Positions 10,001 through 19,153 of a stretch of DNA of 64,000 nt are shown here, piece by piece. The DNA comes from CAVTTH01 sp963737545 (GTDB lineage: Bacteria > Verrucomicrobiota > Verrucomicrobiia > Chthoniobacterales > UBA10450): positions 620,001 through 684,000 of the forward strand of contig CAVTTH010000003.1 in the NCBI GenBank assembly GCA_963737545.1, written 5' to 3'. The position numbers were made by a program, and so were the translations under genes. Under the pieces are notes generated by a model. The model was not told the origin of the DNA. It was given only the letters and a program-made list of their open reading frames with translations, and did no database searches. How positions within the stretch are numbered: the first letter of the stretch is position 1; each line of letters opens with the position of its first letter.

Positions 10001-12724
10001 ATGCCGCAAAATTACAAAGAGACGCTCAACCTGCCGAAAACGGACTTTCCGATGAAGGCAAACCTCGCCACGCGCGAGCCGGAAATCCTGAAAAAATGGG
10101 AGGCCGACGAACTTTACCGGAAAATCCAAAAGGCGCGGGCCGGAGCCGAGCTGTTCGTCCTGCATGACGGCCCACCGTTCGCAAATGGCGATGTCCACAT
10201 GGGCACCGCACTGAACAAGATTCTCAAGGATCTGGTGGTGAAATCGAAAACGATGGCCGGCTTCCGCGCTCCCTATGTACCCGGCTGGGACTGTCACGGT
10301 TTACCGATTGAGTACAAAGTCGTGAAAGAATCTCGCGGGCTGTCGCCATTGGAAGTGCGCAAAAGATCGGAAGCGTTCGCTCGCAAATTCGTCGATATTC
10401 AGCGCGAGCAATTCAAGCGCCTCGGTGTACTAGGTGATTGGGAGCATCCCTATCTGACTCTCAACCCGGCCTACGAAGCAGAAATTCTCCGCTGCTTCGC
10501 GGTCTTCGTGGAAAAGGGTCTCGTTTACGAATCGAAGAAGCCGGTTTTCTGGAGCACGGGAGCTCAAACGGCCCTGGCCGAAGCCGAGGTGGAATATCGG
10601 GACCGCGAAGATACTGTGGTTTACGTCAAGTTCCCGATCGGGACCGGCAATCTTGCGAACCGCGCCAGCATCGTGGTCTGGACCACCACGCCCTGGACGC
10701 TTCCCGCGAATCTGGCCATCGCGGTTCATCCGACAGAGTGCTACGTGCGGCAAAAATTCAAGCGCGATGGCGTTACGGAAACGCTGGTGCTCGCCGAGAA
10801 ACTGGTCGCCAACTTCTCGGCCGCGACCGGCTGGCAACCGATCGGCGAACCCGATTCATTTCCCGGCAACAAAATCGAGGGGATCGGCGCGCAGCATCCG
10901 TTCCTGCCCCGCACTGCCATCGTCCTGACGGCCGATTTTGTGACCATGGACGCGGGCACTGGCGCGGTCCATATCGCGCCGGGCCACGGCGAGGACGATT
11001 ATTGGTTAGGGAAGAAGAATGGCTTCCCGATTTTCTCGCCGGTCGATGATCACGGTCTCTTCACCGACGAAGCCGGCTTGCCCGCGTTAACCGGGAAATA
11101 TGTTTTCGACGCAAATGCCGAGATCGTCCAACTACTGCGCGAGAAAGGGATGCTCCTTGGCGCACAAGTTTACCAGCACTCCTATCCCTATTGCTGGCGC
11201 TCGAAGACGCCGATCATCTTTCGCGCGGTCGAACAATTCTTCATTCGCATCGACGAGCTGCGCGCCAAAGCGCTGGCCGCGATCAAGCGAGTCCACTGGC
11301 TGCCAGCCTGGGGCGAGAACCGAATTTCCGGAACGGTCGAATCGCGGCCCGATTGGGTGATCTCGCGGCAACGTAGCTGGGGCGTGCCGTTGCCCGTTTT
11401 CTATTCGGCGGCTGGCGATGCCATTCTCGATCCGGCCTGGATCCGCAAGCTGGCGGATCTGGTCGCGCAACATGGTTCGAATATTTGGTTCGAACTCGAC
11501 GACGCCGCGCTTGCGCGCGAACTCGACCTGCCCGAGGGCACGACGCATCGCAGTGACACACTCGATGTCTGGATTGATTCCGGGGTCAGTCATCAAGCGG
11601 TACTCGCGAGCCATCCCGAGTTGCGCGATCCGGCCGACATGTATCTGGAAGCGACCGATCAGCACCGCGGCTGGTTTCAATCGTCGCTCATGACCAGCGT
11701 CGCGTTGCACGACCGCGCGCCGTACAAGATCTGCGTCACGCACGGGTTTGTCGTCGATGTCGATGGCCAAAAAATCTCGAAATCGAGCAGCTACAGCAAG
11801 CCGATGGACGCGGCGCACTTCGTCGGAAAGCACGGAGCCGATCTGGTCAGGCTGTGGGTCAGCAGCATTGACTACACTGACGACGTTCCGTTTTCGGAAG
11901 AGATGTTCACGCGCCTCGGCGATACCTATCGGCGCATCCGGAACACCTTGCGGATCTTGTTAGGCAATCTTTTCGATTTCGATCCCGCCGTAAGCACGGG
12001 GCCAAATCCGGCTGCAACGCTCGTCGATCGCTGGATAATGGAGCGACTCAATAACGTCATTGCCGATTGCAGCGCGGCCTACGAGGCTTACGAATTCCAT
12101 AAGGTCTACCACACGCTCAATCAGTTTTGTGCGGTCGATCTGAGCAGTCTTTACATCGATATCACCAAAGATCGGATGTATTGCGACACACCCAATTCGC
12201 CGCGGCGCCGCGCGACGCAGACGGCGATGCGCCAGATTTTCGACGCACTTTGCCGCTTGCTCGCGCCGATCATGGCATTTACCGCGGAGGAAGCGTGGGG
12301 TTATCTCGGTGGGAGCGGTTCCGTCCACTTGCAATTATTTCCAAAAGTTGCCGGAGCCCCGCAGGGGGAGGCAGTCGAGAAGGTGAACGAGCTTCTAAAA
12401 TTGCGTGGAGTCGTCGGCCAGGCGATTGAGCGAGCGCGGCAGGAGAAACTGATCGGCAACGCGCTTGAGACCGCTGTGACCTTACGTTGTCACGAACAAT
12501 CCATTGCCGGGATCTCGAAAGAAGAACTCGAGGAGTTTTTTATTCTCAGCGATCTAAGAATTGAAAATGGCGAAGTTGTCGAAGCCTCCATTGCCAGGAC
12601 GCCGTTTCAAAAATGCGCTCGTTGCTGGCGGCATCGACCAACGGTCGGCGCGAGTGTCGCGCATCCGGATTTATGTGATCGCTGCGAAGACGCTGTCGGG
12701 AGTTCCCGGGACGCCGCCAAATGA
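10001..12724 (+). CDS. ileS: Isoleucyl-tRNA synthetase
   Basis: Charges tRNA-Ile in the cytoplasm. 907 residues from ATG 10001 (MPQNYKETLNLPKTDFPMKA), which matches the usual bacterial IleRS N-terminus; the frame is open further upstream but without family similarity. It shows the HIGH-type motif (GDVHMG, residues 64-68), the editing domain (WTTTPWTLPANLA and GTGAVHIAPGHGEDDY), the KMSKS-type loop KISKS at about 590, the anticodon-binding region, and a C-terminal zinc ribbon (CARCWRHR plus CDRC). Intact in one frame. Its stop overlaps the lspA start by 4 bp (ATGA), an arrangement common in bacteria. Confidence 0.96.
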   Translation: MPQNYKETLNLPKTDFPMKANLATREPEILKKWEADELYRKIQKARAGAELFVLHDGPPFANGDVHMGTALNKILKDLVVKSKTMAGFRAPYVPGWDCHGLPIEYKVVKESRGLSPLEVRKRSEAFARKFVDIQREQFKRLGVLGDWEHPYLTLNPAYEAEILRCFAVFVEKGLVYESKKPVFWSTGAQTALAEAEVEYRDREDTVVYVKFPIGTGNLANRASIVVWTTTPWTLPANLAIAVHPTECYVRQKFKRDGVTETLVLAEKLVANFSAATGWQPIGEPDSFPGNKIEGIGAQHPFLPRTAIVLTADFVTMDAGTGAVHIAPGHGEDDYWLGKKNGFPIFSPVDDHGLFTDEAGLPALTGKYVFDANAEIVQLLREKGMLLGAQVYQHSYPYCWRSKTPIIFRAVEQFFIRIDELRAKALAAIKRVHWLPAWGENRISGTVESRPDWVISRQRSWGVPLPVFYSAAGDAILDPAWIRKLADLVAQHGSNIWFELDDAALARELDLPEGTTHRSDTLDVWIDSGVSHQAVLASHPELRDPADMYLEATDQHRGWFQSSLMTSVALHDRAPYKICVTHGFVVDVDGQKISKSSSYSKPMDAAHFVGKHGADLVRLWVSSIDYTDDVPFSEEMFTRLGDTYRRIRNTLRILLGNLFDFDPAVSTGPNPAATLVDRWIMERLNNVIADCSAAYEAYEFHKVYHTLNQFCAVDLSSLYIDITKDRMYCDTPNSPRRRATQTAMRQIFDALCRLLAPIMAFTAEEAWGYLGGSGSVHLQLFPKVAGAPQGEAVEKVNELLKLRGVVGQAIERARQEKLIGNALETAVTLRCHEQSIAGISKEELEEFFILSDLRIENGEVVEASIARTPFQKCARCWRHRPTVGASVAHPDLCDRCEDAVGSSRDAAK

Positions 12725-13209
12725 AATTCATTCTCTGGATTTCGCTCCCGCTCTACGCACTCGACCAGATCACGAAGTGGCTTGTGCTTCGGTTCGTCAG
12801 CCCAGAACAGGCTCGCGTGATCATTCCCGATTTTTTTGACCTCGTGCACGTGACGAATACCGGCGCCGCCTTCGGCGTTCTAAAGAACAACAATCTGGTG
12901 TTCGTGATTCTCTGCTTTTTGGCTCTGTTCATTATAGTGCCTCTCCTCGTGCGTCGGCGCTCCTATGATCCCCTGCGCGATGTCGCGCTCGCTTTGCTGC
13001 TGGCAGGCGTACTTGGAAATCTCACCGATCGTCTGATCCACGGTCACGTGGTCGATTTCCTGCTCTTTGATCTTCACGTTCCATTCGCCCACCCCTGGCC
13101 GGCTTTCAACGTGGCCGACTCCTGTATTTGTATAGCCGTTGCTTGTTTTGTGATTCATTCATTTCGCCAACCCAGGAACTCCACTGCCGTTTCTCCTCCA
13201 AATGGCTGA
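12721..13209 (+). CDS. lspA: Lipoprotein signal peptidase (signal peptidase II)
   Basis: 162-residue inner-membrane aspartic peptidase that cleaves prolipoprotein signal peptides ahead of the lipobox Cys. Four membrane segments are visible, along with the conserved blocks DQITKWLV, NTGAAFGVL, GNLTDRLIHGHVVDF (first catalytic Asp region) and WPAFNVADSCI (second catalytic Asp). Translationally coupled to ileS by a 4-bp overlap. Its presence fits the lipoproteins encoded elsewhere in the window. Confidence 0.95.
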   Translation: MKFILWISLPLYALDQITKWLVLRFVSPEQARVIIPDFFDLVHVTNTGAAFGVLKNNNLVFVILCFLALFIIVPLLVRRRSYDPLRDVALALLLAGVLGNLTDRLIHGHVVDFLLFDLHVPFAHPWPAFNVADSCICIAVACFVIHSFRQPRNSTAVSPPNG

Positions 13210-13408
13210 CCCAATCGCCTGCGAAGAGCTACGCGGTTGTCTTGAGCGGCGTGCCTGCATTGAACATCTCGGCTTCTTGGTAGGCGCTTTCTTCCCGGGC
13301 GATGAAAAAAGGACTTTCCATTTAGTAAGAAGCAGGCATTTCTAAGGTGTCGTCTGCGTGGCGACGGTAGTCGGCCCCGCGGACATTTTTGAACAAAAGT
13401 GCGGATGC

Positions 13409-15643
13409 ATGGCTGAAAACTCTATCCAATTAGGCGGCCGAATTCTCGTCCTTGAACCGGACGAACACATCGCTGCTGAAATCACCAGCGCCCTCGGCGA
13501 AGCCGCTCCGGCCACGCAAGTGCAGGTAGCAAATAGTCTGGAACGAGCGCAGGAGTTGGTTCTGCACAACAAGCCTGATCTGTTTGTTCTCGATGTCGAT
13601 GCCACTTACGACCTCGGTCAGGATTTTCTTTACGATTTGCGCACGAGTCACCCGAACGCGCGGGCCATCATCCTGACCGCGATTCATCTGGCTGCCCATC
13701 GCGAACAGGCAGCCGGCCTAGGGGCAATACACTTCTTGGAAAAGCCGTTCCCACGTGCTGACTTTGTCGATCTCGTCCAGGCGCTGCTTCAGCCTTCCGG
13801 CAAACCCGAAAGCCAGAAATTTCAAGGCACGCTGAGCGACCTTCATATCGCCGATATCGTTCAATTGAAGTGCATGAGTGGGGCGACGGCGGCATTGGAA
13901 TTTACCGGACCGCGCGGCGAAAAAGCCCGCATCTTTTTCGAGAACGGACAGGTCCGGCACGCAACTGCGCCGGGGAAATCGGGCATCCCCGCTTTCAATG
14001 AGATCGTTAACTGGAAAGGCGGAATGATCTCGGAGGTCTCCGGCGTTACCGACATCCCGCGCACGATCGACCTCGATTGGCAGATCTTGCTGATGGAGGC
14101 GGTCCGCAGTCTGGATGAAACACGCGCGACTCCATCGCCCGCGCGTTCCAGAGGTGGCGGTGCAGGCAGCGCGGGCAAGATTCTGGTTATCGACGATAGC
14201 GCGATGCTGCTCAGCTTCGTTGAAGAAATTCTGGGTGAAGCGAACTATCGCCCAGTGACGGCTCCGAATGGGGAAGAAGGCTTGCGCTTGAGCGAGTCCG
14301 AGGCGCCAGATCTGATCCTGCTCGACTACGTGTTGCCCGATTTGAAAGGCGATGAGGTGTGCCGGCGGCTGCTCCAAAATCCCACGACCGAAAAAATCCC
14401 GGTCGTTTTCATGTCGGGCTTCGGAGCGGACCTGCGGCCGGAACAGATCACGAATCTGAATGTCGTCGGATTTCTGAGCAAACCGTTCACTTCCGAGACG
14501 CTAACGAAAATCGTGGCCAAGCATGTCCCGCAAGCAGGGGTTGCGGCCCCCACGGTCGAGACTTCCTTTGAGCAACCGACCGGAGTGATGCAGGAGAATT
14601 ACGGAGGTGGTTCGGGCGTTCCCTGGCCGGATGGCACCGCCTCTGAATTCGTCAGTCCAACGACCAACGAGCCTCCCGCATGGCAACCCGAAGCGCCGGC
14701 TGTCGAGAGTTCTCCCAGGCCGTCGTCCGAGTATGAAAACATCGCTATGGCTCAGCCTGTGTTTCCCCCGCCCGCAGCTTCACCCGGCGAGGCTTGGGCG
14801 CAGACTGATTCAGATGACGACGCCGAAAATCCCGAAACTCCGGTTCCAGAAAATGGGACCTTTTTTTCTGGCGATACAAATTTCTTTTCCCTGCACTGGG
14901 CGCTACAGACGATCGCGCAAGAAAAATTGACCGGCACGCTCCGGGCGTTTTGGAAAAAGGAAGCGGTCGAGCTTTTCGCACAGGACGGAAAGATCTTGTT
15001 CGTGACCTCGCGCGACCCCGACCTTTACTGCCCCGAAGCTCCCGTGACGCTGGTAAACGTGGATCCCGACCGAATCGCGGAGGCGCGTGATCGGCAGAGA
15101 GCAACGGGCTGTCCGCTTTTCGTTACGCTCGCGCGCGAAGGTCTGATCATTCGCGAACCTGCCCTCCAGCTCGTCCAGCACTACGGCCAAAAACTTTTTG
15201 CCCAACTCTGGACTGCGCGCCGGGTGCGTTTTGTGTTCGAAAAAAGCGCGGAACTGCCGAGCTTCACGCGCGAGGTTCCAGGCGACCCGGATGTCGATCA
15301 ATGGGCTCTGAGCACCTTGCGTTTCACTCAATATCAGGAACTCGCAGAAACGGACCCGATCGATCCGGCCTGCATTCCGGCGTATACGCGCGACGGATTC
15401 CTGCGGGTGCAGAAGCTTCGATTGACCGTGGCGGAAGCGCAGTTCGCTTCCCAGTTCAATGGCAGTCGCTCCGTCATGCAAATCGCGAAGAACCTGCGCC
15501 TGGATCTGAAGTTCGCGCGGCTCACGCTTTTTCGTTTTCTCGGACTTGAAATCGTGGAATGCTGGCCAGCCTCAGCGGCGCCGAAACAGGAGACGCACGG
15601 AATTTTTCAGCGCCTCGCCGGCACACTTGGGTTTGGCGATTGA
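13409..15643 (+). CDS. Tandem response-regulator / DUF4388 protein
   Basis: About 744 residues from ATG 13409 (a GTG at 13358 is also in frame). Order: receiver domain 1 (RILVLEPDEH, phospho-acceptor in FVLDVDA, KPF at the end), a DUF4388/PATAN module (FQGTLSDLHIADIVQL), receiver domain 2 (KILVIDDSAMLLSFVEEIL, LILLDYVLPD, LSKPF), a Pro/Glu-rich linker, a second DUF4388-like module (FSLHWALQTIAQEKLTGTLRAF) and a C-terminal helical region (RVQKLRLTVAEAQFASQF). No DNA-binding or output enzyme domain is visible. DUF4388 proteins are usually found in gliding and polarity signalling, where they act as protein-interaction modules. No histidine kinase lies nearby, so the input is unknown. Confidence 0.82.
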   Translation: MAENSIQLGGRILVLEPDEHIAAEITSALGEAAPATQVQVANSLERAQELVLHNKPDLFVLDVDATYDLGQDFLYDLRTSHPNARAIILTAIHLAAHREQAAGLGAIHFLEKPFPRADFVDLVQALLQPSGKPESQKFQGTLSDLHIADIVQLKCMSGATAALEFTGPRGEKARIFFENGQVRHATAPGKSGIPAFNEIVNWKGGMISEVSGVTDIPRTIDLDWQILLMEAVRSLDETRATPSPARSRGGGAGSAGKILVIDDSAMLLSFVEEILGEANYRPVTAPNGEEGLRLSESEAPDLILLDYVLPDLKGDEVCRRLLQNPTTEKIPVVFMSGFGADLRPEQITNLNVVGFLSKPFTSETLTKIVAKHVPQAGVAAPTVETSFEQPTGVMQENYGGGSGVPWPDGTASEFVSPTTNEPPAWQPEAPAVESSPRPSSEYENIAMAQPVFPPPAASPGEAWAQTDSDDDAENPETPVPENGTFFSGDTNFFSLHWALQTIAQEKLTGTLRAFWKKEAVELFAQDGKILFVTSRDPDLYCPEAPVTLVNVDPDRIAEARDRQRATGCPLFVTLAREGLIIREPALQLVQHYGQKLFAQLWTARRVRFVFEKSAELPSFTREVPGDPDVDQWALSTLRFTQYQELAETDPIDPACIPAYTRDGFLRVQKLRLTVAEAQFASQFNGSRSVMQIAKNLRLDLKFARLTLFRFLGLEIVECWPASAAPKQETHGIFQRLAGTLGFGD

Positions 15644-15664
15644 GTTTCGCGGGGTTTGTGGGTT

Positions 15665-17890
15665 ATGCAGCCAAACGTTGACCCAGCGACCCCGGGACAG
15701 CCGGCAAACATCGTTTCGTTGCCCGACACGGTCGAGAGACGATTCTCGGCCCCGGAAAATTTCATCAACCGCGAGCTCAGCTGGCTGGAGTTCAACCGCC
15801 GCGTCCTGGAGGAGGCGCAGGATCCGACGCAACCCCTGATCGAGCGGGTAAAATTCCTCTCCATCTTCAGTTCGAATCTCGACGAATTCTTCGAGATCCG
15901 CGTCGCCGGCATCAAGCAACAGATCGAAAGCCAAACGAGTGACGTGGGCGCGGACGGACTAAGCCCGACCGACACGTTTAACGCCATCCAGCGCACGGCT
16001 CATGAGCTGGTAGCCACGCAATACGCCCTTTGGAAAGACGAGATCACGCCGCAGCTGGCCAGGAACGGAATCCGATTCCGCGAGGTCACGGGACTGGGCG
16101 CGAAACGCGCAGCCTGGGCGCGCGGCTATTTTCATGAGGAAGTTTTTCCACTGCTCACCCCACTCGCAGTCGATGCGAGCCATCCGTTCCCGCAACTTTT
16201 GAACAAGAGTCACAACCTGCTCGTGCGCGCACGTTCTGAGCATGGTGGCGAATTGCTTCATGCCATCGTGCAGGTGCCGCGCGTGCTGCCGCGTCTCATT
16301 CTCATGCCGCGCGGCAATGGCGACGACGAGCCGTGGGATTACATTTACCTCGCTTCGCTCATCAAACATCACATCGCCGATCTCTTTCCCGGACTGGTGC
16401 TCGATGGCGTCCACGCCTTTCGTGTCACCCGCAACAGCGATCTCTATATCGACGAGGAAGAGGCCGAAAATCTTCTCCGCAGCATCGAGCAGGAGCTGCG
16501 GCGTTCCAGCCGTGGCAATGCAGTTCGACTCGAAGTAGAAGCGGATTGTCCGAGAGATTTTCAGGGATTACTCCTGGAATTTTTCGACCTGGCTGAAGCC
16601 GATCTTTATAAACTCGACGGCCCGATTTCGATGACCCACCTCGCGCCGCTGGTGGCGAACGATGCTTTCGCGAAACTGAAGGATCGCGTCTTCCAACCGA
16701 CGCGTGATCCCGCTTTGCCGCCGCAGGCAAATATCTTCGAAGTGATGCGCAAGCAGGACGTACTCCTGCATCATCCCTACGAAAGTTTCGATCCGGTGGT
16801 TGAGCTAATCGAAACCGCCGCGACGGATCCGCAGGTTTTCGCAATCAAGATCACCCTCTACCGGACCAGTGGCGATTCCTCGATTGTCGAGGCGTTGATT
16901 CATGCCGCGAGCGCGGGCAAACAAGTCACCGCGCTGGTCGAGCTTCGCGCGCGTTTCGACGAAGCCGCCAACATCCAGTGGGCAAAGCGTCTCGAAGAAG
17001 CGGGCGCCCATGTCGTCTATGGCGTCGTCGGTTTGAAGACGCACTGTAAGGCGCTGCTCATCGTCCGGCGCGATGCTGACCGCCTTCGGCACTATGTCCA
17101 TCTCGGGACCGGGAACTATCACCCGCGGACCGCGCGCATCTACACCGATTTCAGTTTGCTGACAACGAATCCAAAGATCACCGAAGAGGTCGCCGTCGTC
17201 TTCAACACGCTCACCGGACTCGCCAGTTATCCGGGCATGGAAAAGCTGCTCGTTGCGCCGTTCGATTTGAAGAATCGCGTGACTGCCTTGATCGAGCGTG
17301 AGCGCGATCACGCCCTCGCTGGCCGACCTGGACGCATCATCGTTAAACTCAACTCGCTCGTGGATCAGGAGATTATCGAGAAACTCTACGAAGCCTCCTC
17401 GGCCGGCGTGAAAATCGATCTGATCGTGCGCGGAATTTGTTGCTTGCGACCAAAAATGCCGGGGCTCAGCGAAAACATCCGCGTCTTGAGCATCGTCGGC
17501 CGGTTTCTCGAACACAGCCGGATTTACTATTTTGATAACGCCGGCAACCCGGTTGTCTATCTTGCGAGCGCGGACTGGATGCCGCGAAATTTTTTGCGGC
17601 GCGTCGAGATCGCGTTCCCGATTGAAGATCCGGCTTTGCGCGACGAGATCATCAACGAAGTGCTTCCGAATTTCCTCAACGATCACGGGAAAGCCCGCGA
17701 ATTGCAGGCCGACGGCACTTATGTGCGACTTAAGCCCGCAGACGGTGAGCCGCGTTCGCAGGCGCAATTGCATTTCCGCGAACGTTCACGCAAACAGGCC
17801 CGCAAACTCGCTGAATCCGAAGTTCCTCCGATGATCAAACTTTCCCCCATCACGACTCCCTTCACCTCGACGAAAGATCATCGCGTGTGA
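15665..17890 (+). CDS. ppk1: Polyphosphate kinase 1
   Basis: Reversibly polymerises ATP gamma-phosphate into inorganic polyphosphate. 741 residues from ATG 15665 (an in-frame TTG lies 9 bases upstream). It has the N-terminal domain FINRELSWLEFNRRVLEEA, the tandem phospholipase-D-like catalytic domains with TLYRTSGDSSIVEAL, the His-containing KTHCKALLIVRR block, the GTGNYHPRTARIYTDFSLLT motif and the C-terminal SADWMPRNFLRRVE segment. Full length for the family. It overlaps ppgK by 4 bp (GTGA), and sixA follows immediately. Confidence 0.95.
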   Translation: MQPNVDPATPGQPANIVSLPDTVERRFSAPENFINRELSWLEFNRRVLEEAQDPTQPLIERVKFLSIFSSNLDEFFEIRVAGIKQQIESQTSDVGADGLSPTDTFNAIQRTAHELVATQYALWKDEITPQLARNGIRFREVTGLGAKRAAWARGYFHEEVFPLLTPLAVDASHPFPQLLNKSHNLLVRARSEHGGELLHAIVQVPRVLPRLILMPRGNGDDEPWDYIYLASLIKHHIADLFPGLVLDGVHAFRVTRNSDLYIDEEEAENLLRSIEQELRRSSRGNAVRLEVEADCPRDFQGLLLEFFDLAEADLYKLDGPISMTHLAPLVANDAFAKLKDRVFQPTRDPALPPQANIFEVMRKQDVLLHHPYESFDPVVELIETAATDPQVFAIKITLYRTSGDSSIVEALIHAASAGKQVTALVELRARFDEAANIQWAKRLEEAGAHVVYGVVGLKTHCKALLIVRRDADRLRHYVHLGTGNYHPRTARIYTDFSLLTTNPKITEEVAVVFNTLTGLASYPGMEKLLVAPFDLKNRVTALIERERDHALAGRPGRIIVKLNSLVDQEIIEKLYEASSAGVKIDLIVRGICCLRPKMPGLSENIRVLSIVGRFLEHSRIYYFDNAGNPVVYLASADWMPRNFLRRVEIAFPIEDPALRDEIINEVLPNFLNDHGKARELQADGTYVRLKPADGEPRSQAQLHFRERSRKQARKLAESEVPPMIKLSPITTPFTSTKDHRV

Positions 17891-18573
17891 GGAAGGTCCT
17901 CGTCATCGACATCGGCGGGACGACGGTGAAGCTGATGATCTCACGTGCCGAAAAACGGAAATTTCCTTCCGGAATGCGATTGCCCCCGGGGACGATGGTC
18001 CGGAACATCAGGAAGGTCACTGCCGATTGGGATTACAATGCGGTTGCCGTTGGATTTCCCGCTCCGGTCCGCGACGGCAAGATCATAAAAAATCCAAAAC
18101 ATCTGCATCCCGGCTGGGTCGGATTCGATTTCGCGAAAGCGCTCGGCAAACCCGTGAAAATGATTAACGACGCGGCCTTGCAGGCGCTCGGCAGTTACCA
18201 CGGCGGCAGAATGCTCTTCCTCGGGCTCGGCACCGGCCTCGGCTCTGCGCTGGTCTGGAACAATAATGTGCTTTCGCTCGAGCTCGGTGATTTGCCCTAT
18301 GGCGACGGCCGAATCATCGAAGCTCACCTTGGGAAAACGGGCCTCACATCGTTAGGAAAGAAAAGATGGCAGCGCGAAGTCCTGCACGATATCGCACAAC
18401 TCAAGCTTGCTCTCATCGCCGATTATATTGTCCTCGGCGGCGGTAACGCGAAAATGTTCGAGGAGTTGCCCGAAGGGATCGAATTCGGGCACAATCGGAA
18501 TGCTTTTCTCGGCGGCACCCGCCTCTGGCAAACGAAGCCGCGTTCCCGCACACCGAAATGGCAGGTGCTCTAG
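17887..18573 (+). CDS. ppgK: Polyphosphate glucokinase (ROK family)
   Basis: Phosphorylates glucose using polyphosphate as donor. 228 residues from a GTG overlapping the ppk1 stop. The ATP/polyP-binding loop VIDIGGTTVKL sits at residues 6-16, the ROK sugar site appears as MINDAALQAL, and the second phosphate loop as LFLGLGTGLGSAL. The length matches compact polyphosphate glucokinases. Coupling to ppk1 argues strongly for a polyP-consuming role: one transcript encodes both synthesis and use of polyphosphate. It could also use ATP. Confidence 0.85.
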   Translation: MRKVLVIDIGGTTVKLMISRAEKRKFPSGMRLPPGTMVRNIRKVTADWDYNAVAVGFPAPVRDGKIIKNPKHLHPGWVGFDFAKALGKPVKMINDAALQALGSYHGGRMLFLGLGTGLGSALVWNNNVLSLELGDLPYGDGRIIEAHLGKTGLTSLGKKRWQREVLHDIAQLKLALIADYIVLGGGNAKMFEELPEGIEFGHNRNAFLGGTRLWQTKPRSRTPKWQVL

Positions 18574-18576
18574 CGC

Positions 18577-19038
18577 ATGAATCTTTTTCTGCTCCGCCAC
18601 GCCAACGCTGATTGGCCCGATTGGAAGAAATCGGATGACGAGCGTCCGTTGACCAAGCGTGGAAAAAAGGAATCTCGCCAGATGGCGAGGTTTCTCGAGA
18701 AGACGGAGGTTTCGGTTGATCTGGTCGTGACCAGTCCGTTACCGCGCGCGGCGCAGACCGCGAAGATTGTCGCGCGCAGACTCGAAATCAAGCTATGCAA
18801 GGACGAGAAACTGGCGCCCGGATTCAATGCATCCAAACTCAGAGCGTTGGTCAGAAACCATGGCCATCGCAATTTGATGATCGTCGGACACGAACCCGAT
18901 TTCAGTGAAGTGGTGCGCGCACTGACTGGTGGAAGGATCAAGCTGGCAAAGGCCAGCATCATCAGCGTCCAACTCGAACAGCCAACGATGCGCGGCCGGC
19001 TTCTCTGGTTAGTCTCGCCACGACAAATAAAACGGTAG
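18577..19038 (+). CDS. sixA: SixA-type histidine phosphatase
   Basis: 153-residue histidine phosphatase-superfamily protein. The RH motif is at residues 7-8 (FLLRHANADWP), the second catalytic region is VVTSPLPRAAQTA, and a later catalytic His lies in MIVGHEPDFSEVV. SixA enzymes remove phosphate from His-phosphorylated proteins such as HPt domains or NPr. It begins 3 bases after ppgK, so it belongs to the polyphosphate operon. The physiological substrate here is unknown. Confidence 0.85.
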   Translation: MNLFLLRHANADWPDWKKSDDERPLTKRGKKESRQMARFLEKTEVSVDLVVTSPLPRAAQTAKIVARRLEIKLCKDEKLAPGFNASKLRALVRNHGHRNLMIVGHEPDFSEVVRALTGGRIKLAKASIISVQLEQPTMRGRLLWLVSPRQIKR

Positions 19039-19060
19039 CTGTGACGGCCGTCGCCCTGGG

Positions 19061-19133
19061 TATAGCTGCCGCCATCTCTGGCGGCAGACCTCTTCGATAC
19101 AACCCCCTGCCCGGCCGCGACGGCGGCAGCTAC
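19061..19133 (+). repeat. Interspersed GC-rich repeat, copy B
   Basis: Lies between the convergent sixA and VWA genes. It shares the conserved block gccgccatctctggcggcag and the end gacggcggcagctac with copy A at 891-968 in the opposite orientation. An additional gtagctgtgacggccgtcg half-unit precedes it at 19035. Complementary ends make it a potential stem-loop and perhaps a bidirectional terminator. Confidence 0.6.
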
Positions 19134-19153
19134 ATGAGCAGCGTCGCCGCACA

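Noticed and set aside
16805..17773. A 322-residue open frame on the minus strand
   Set aside because: Antisense to ppk1 catalytic domains; no independent similarity.
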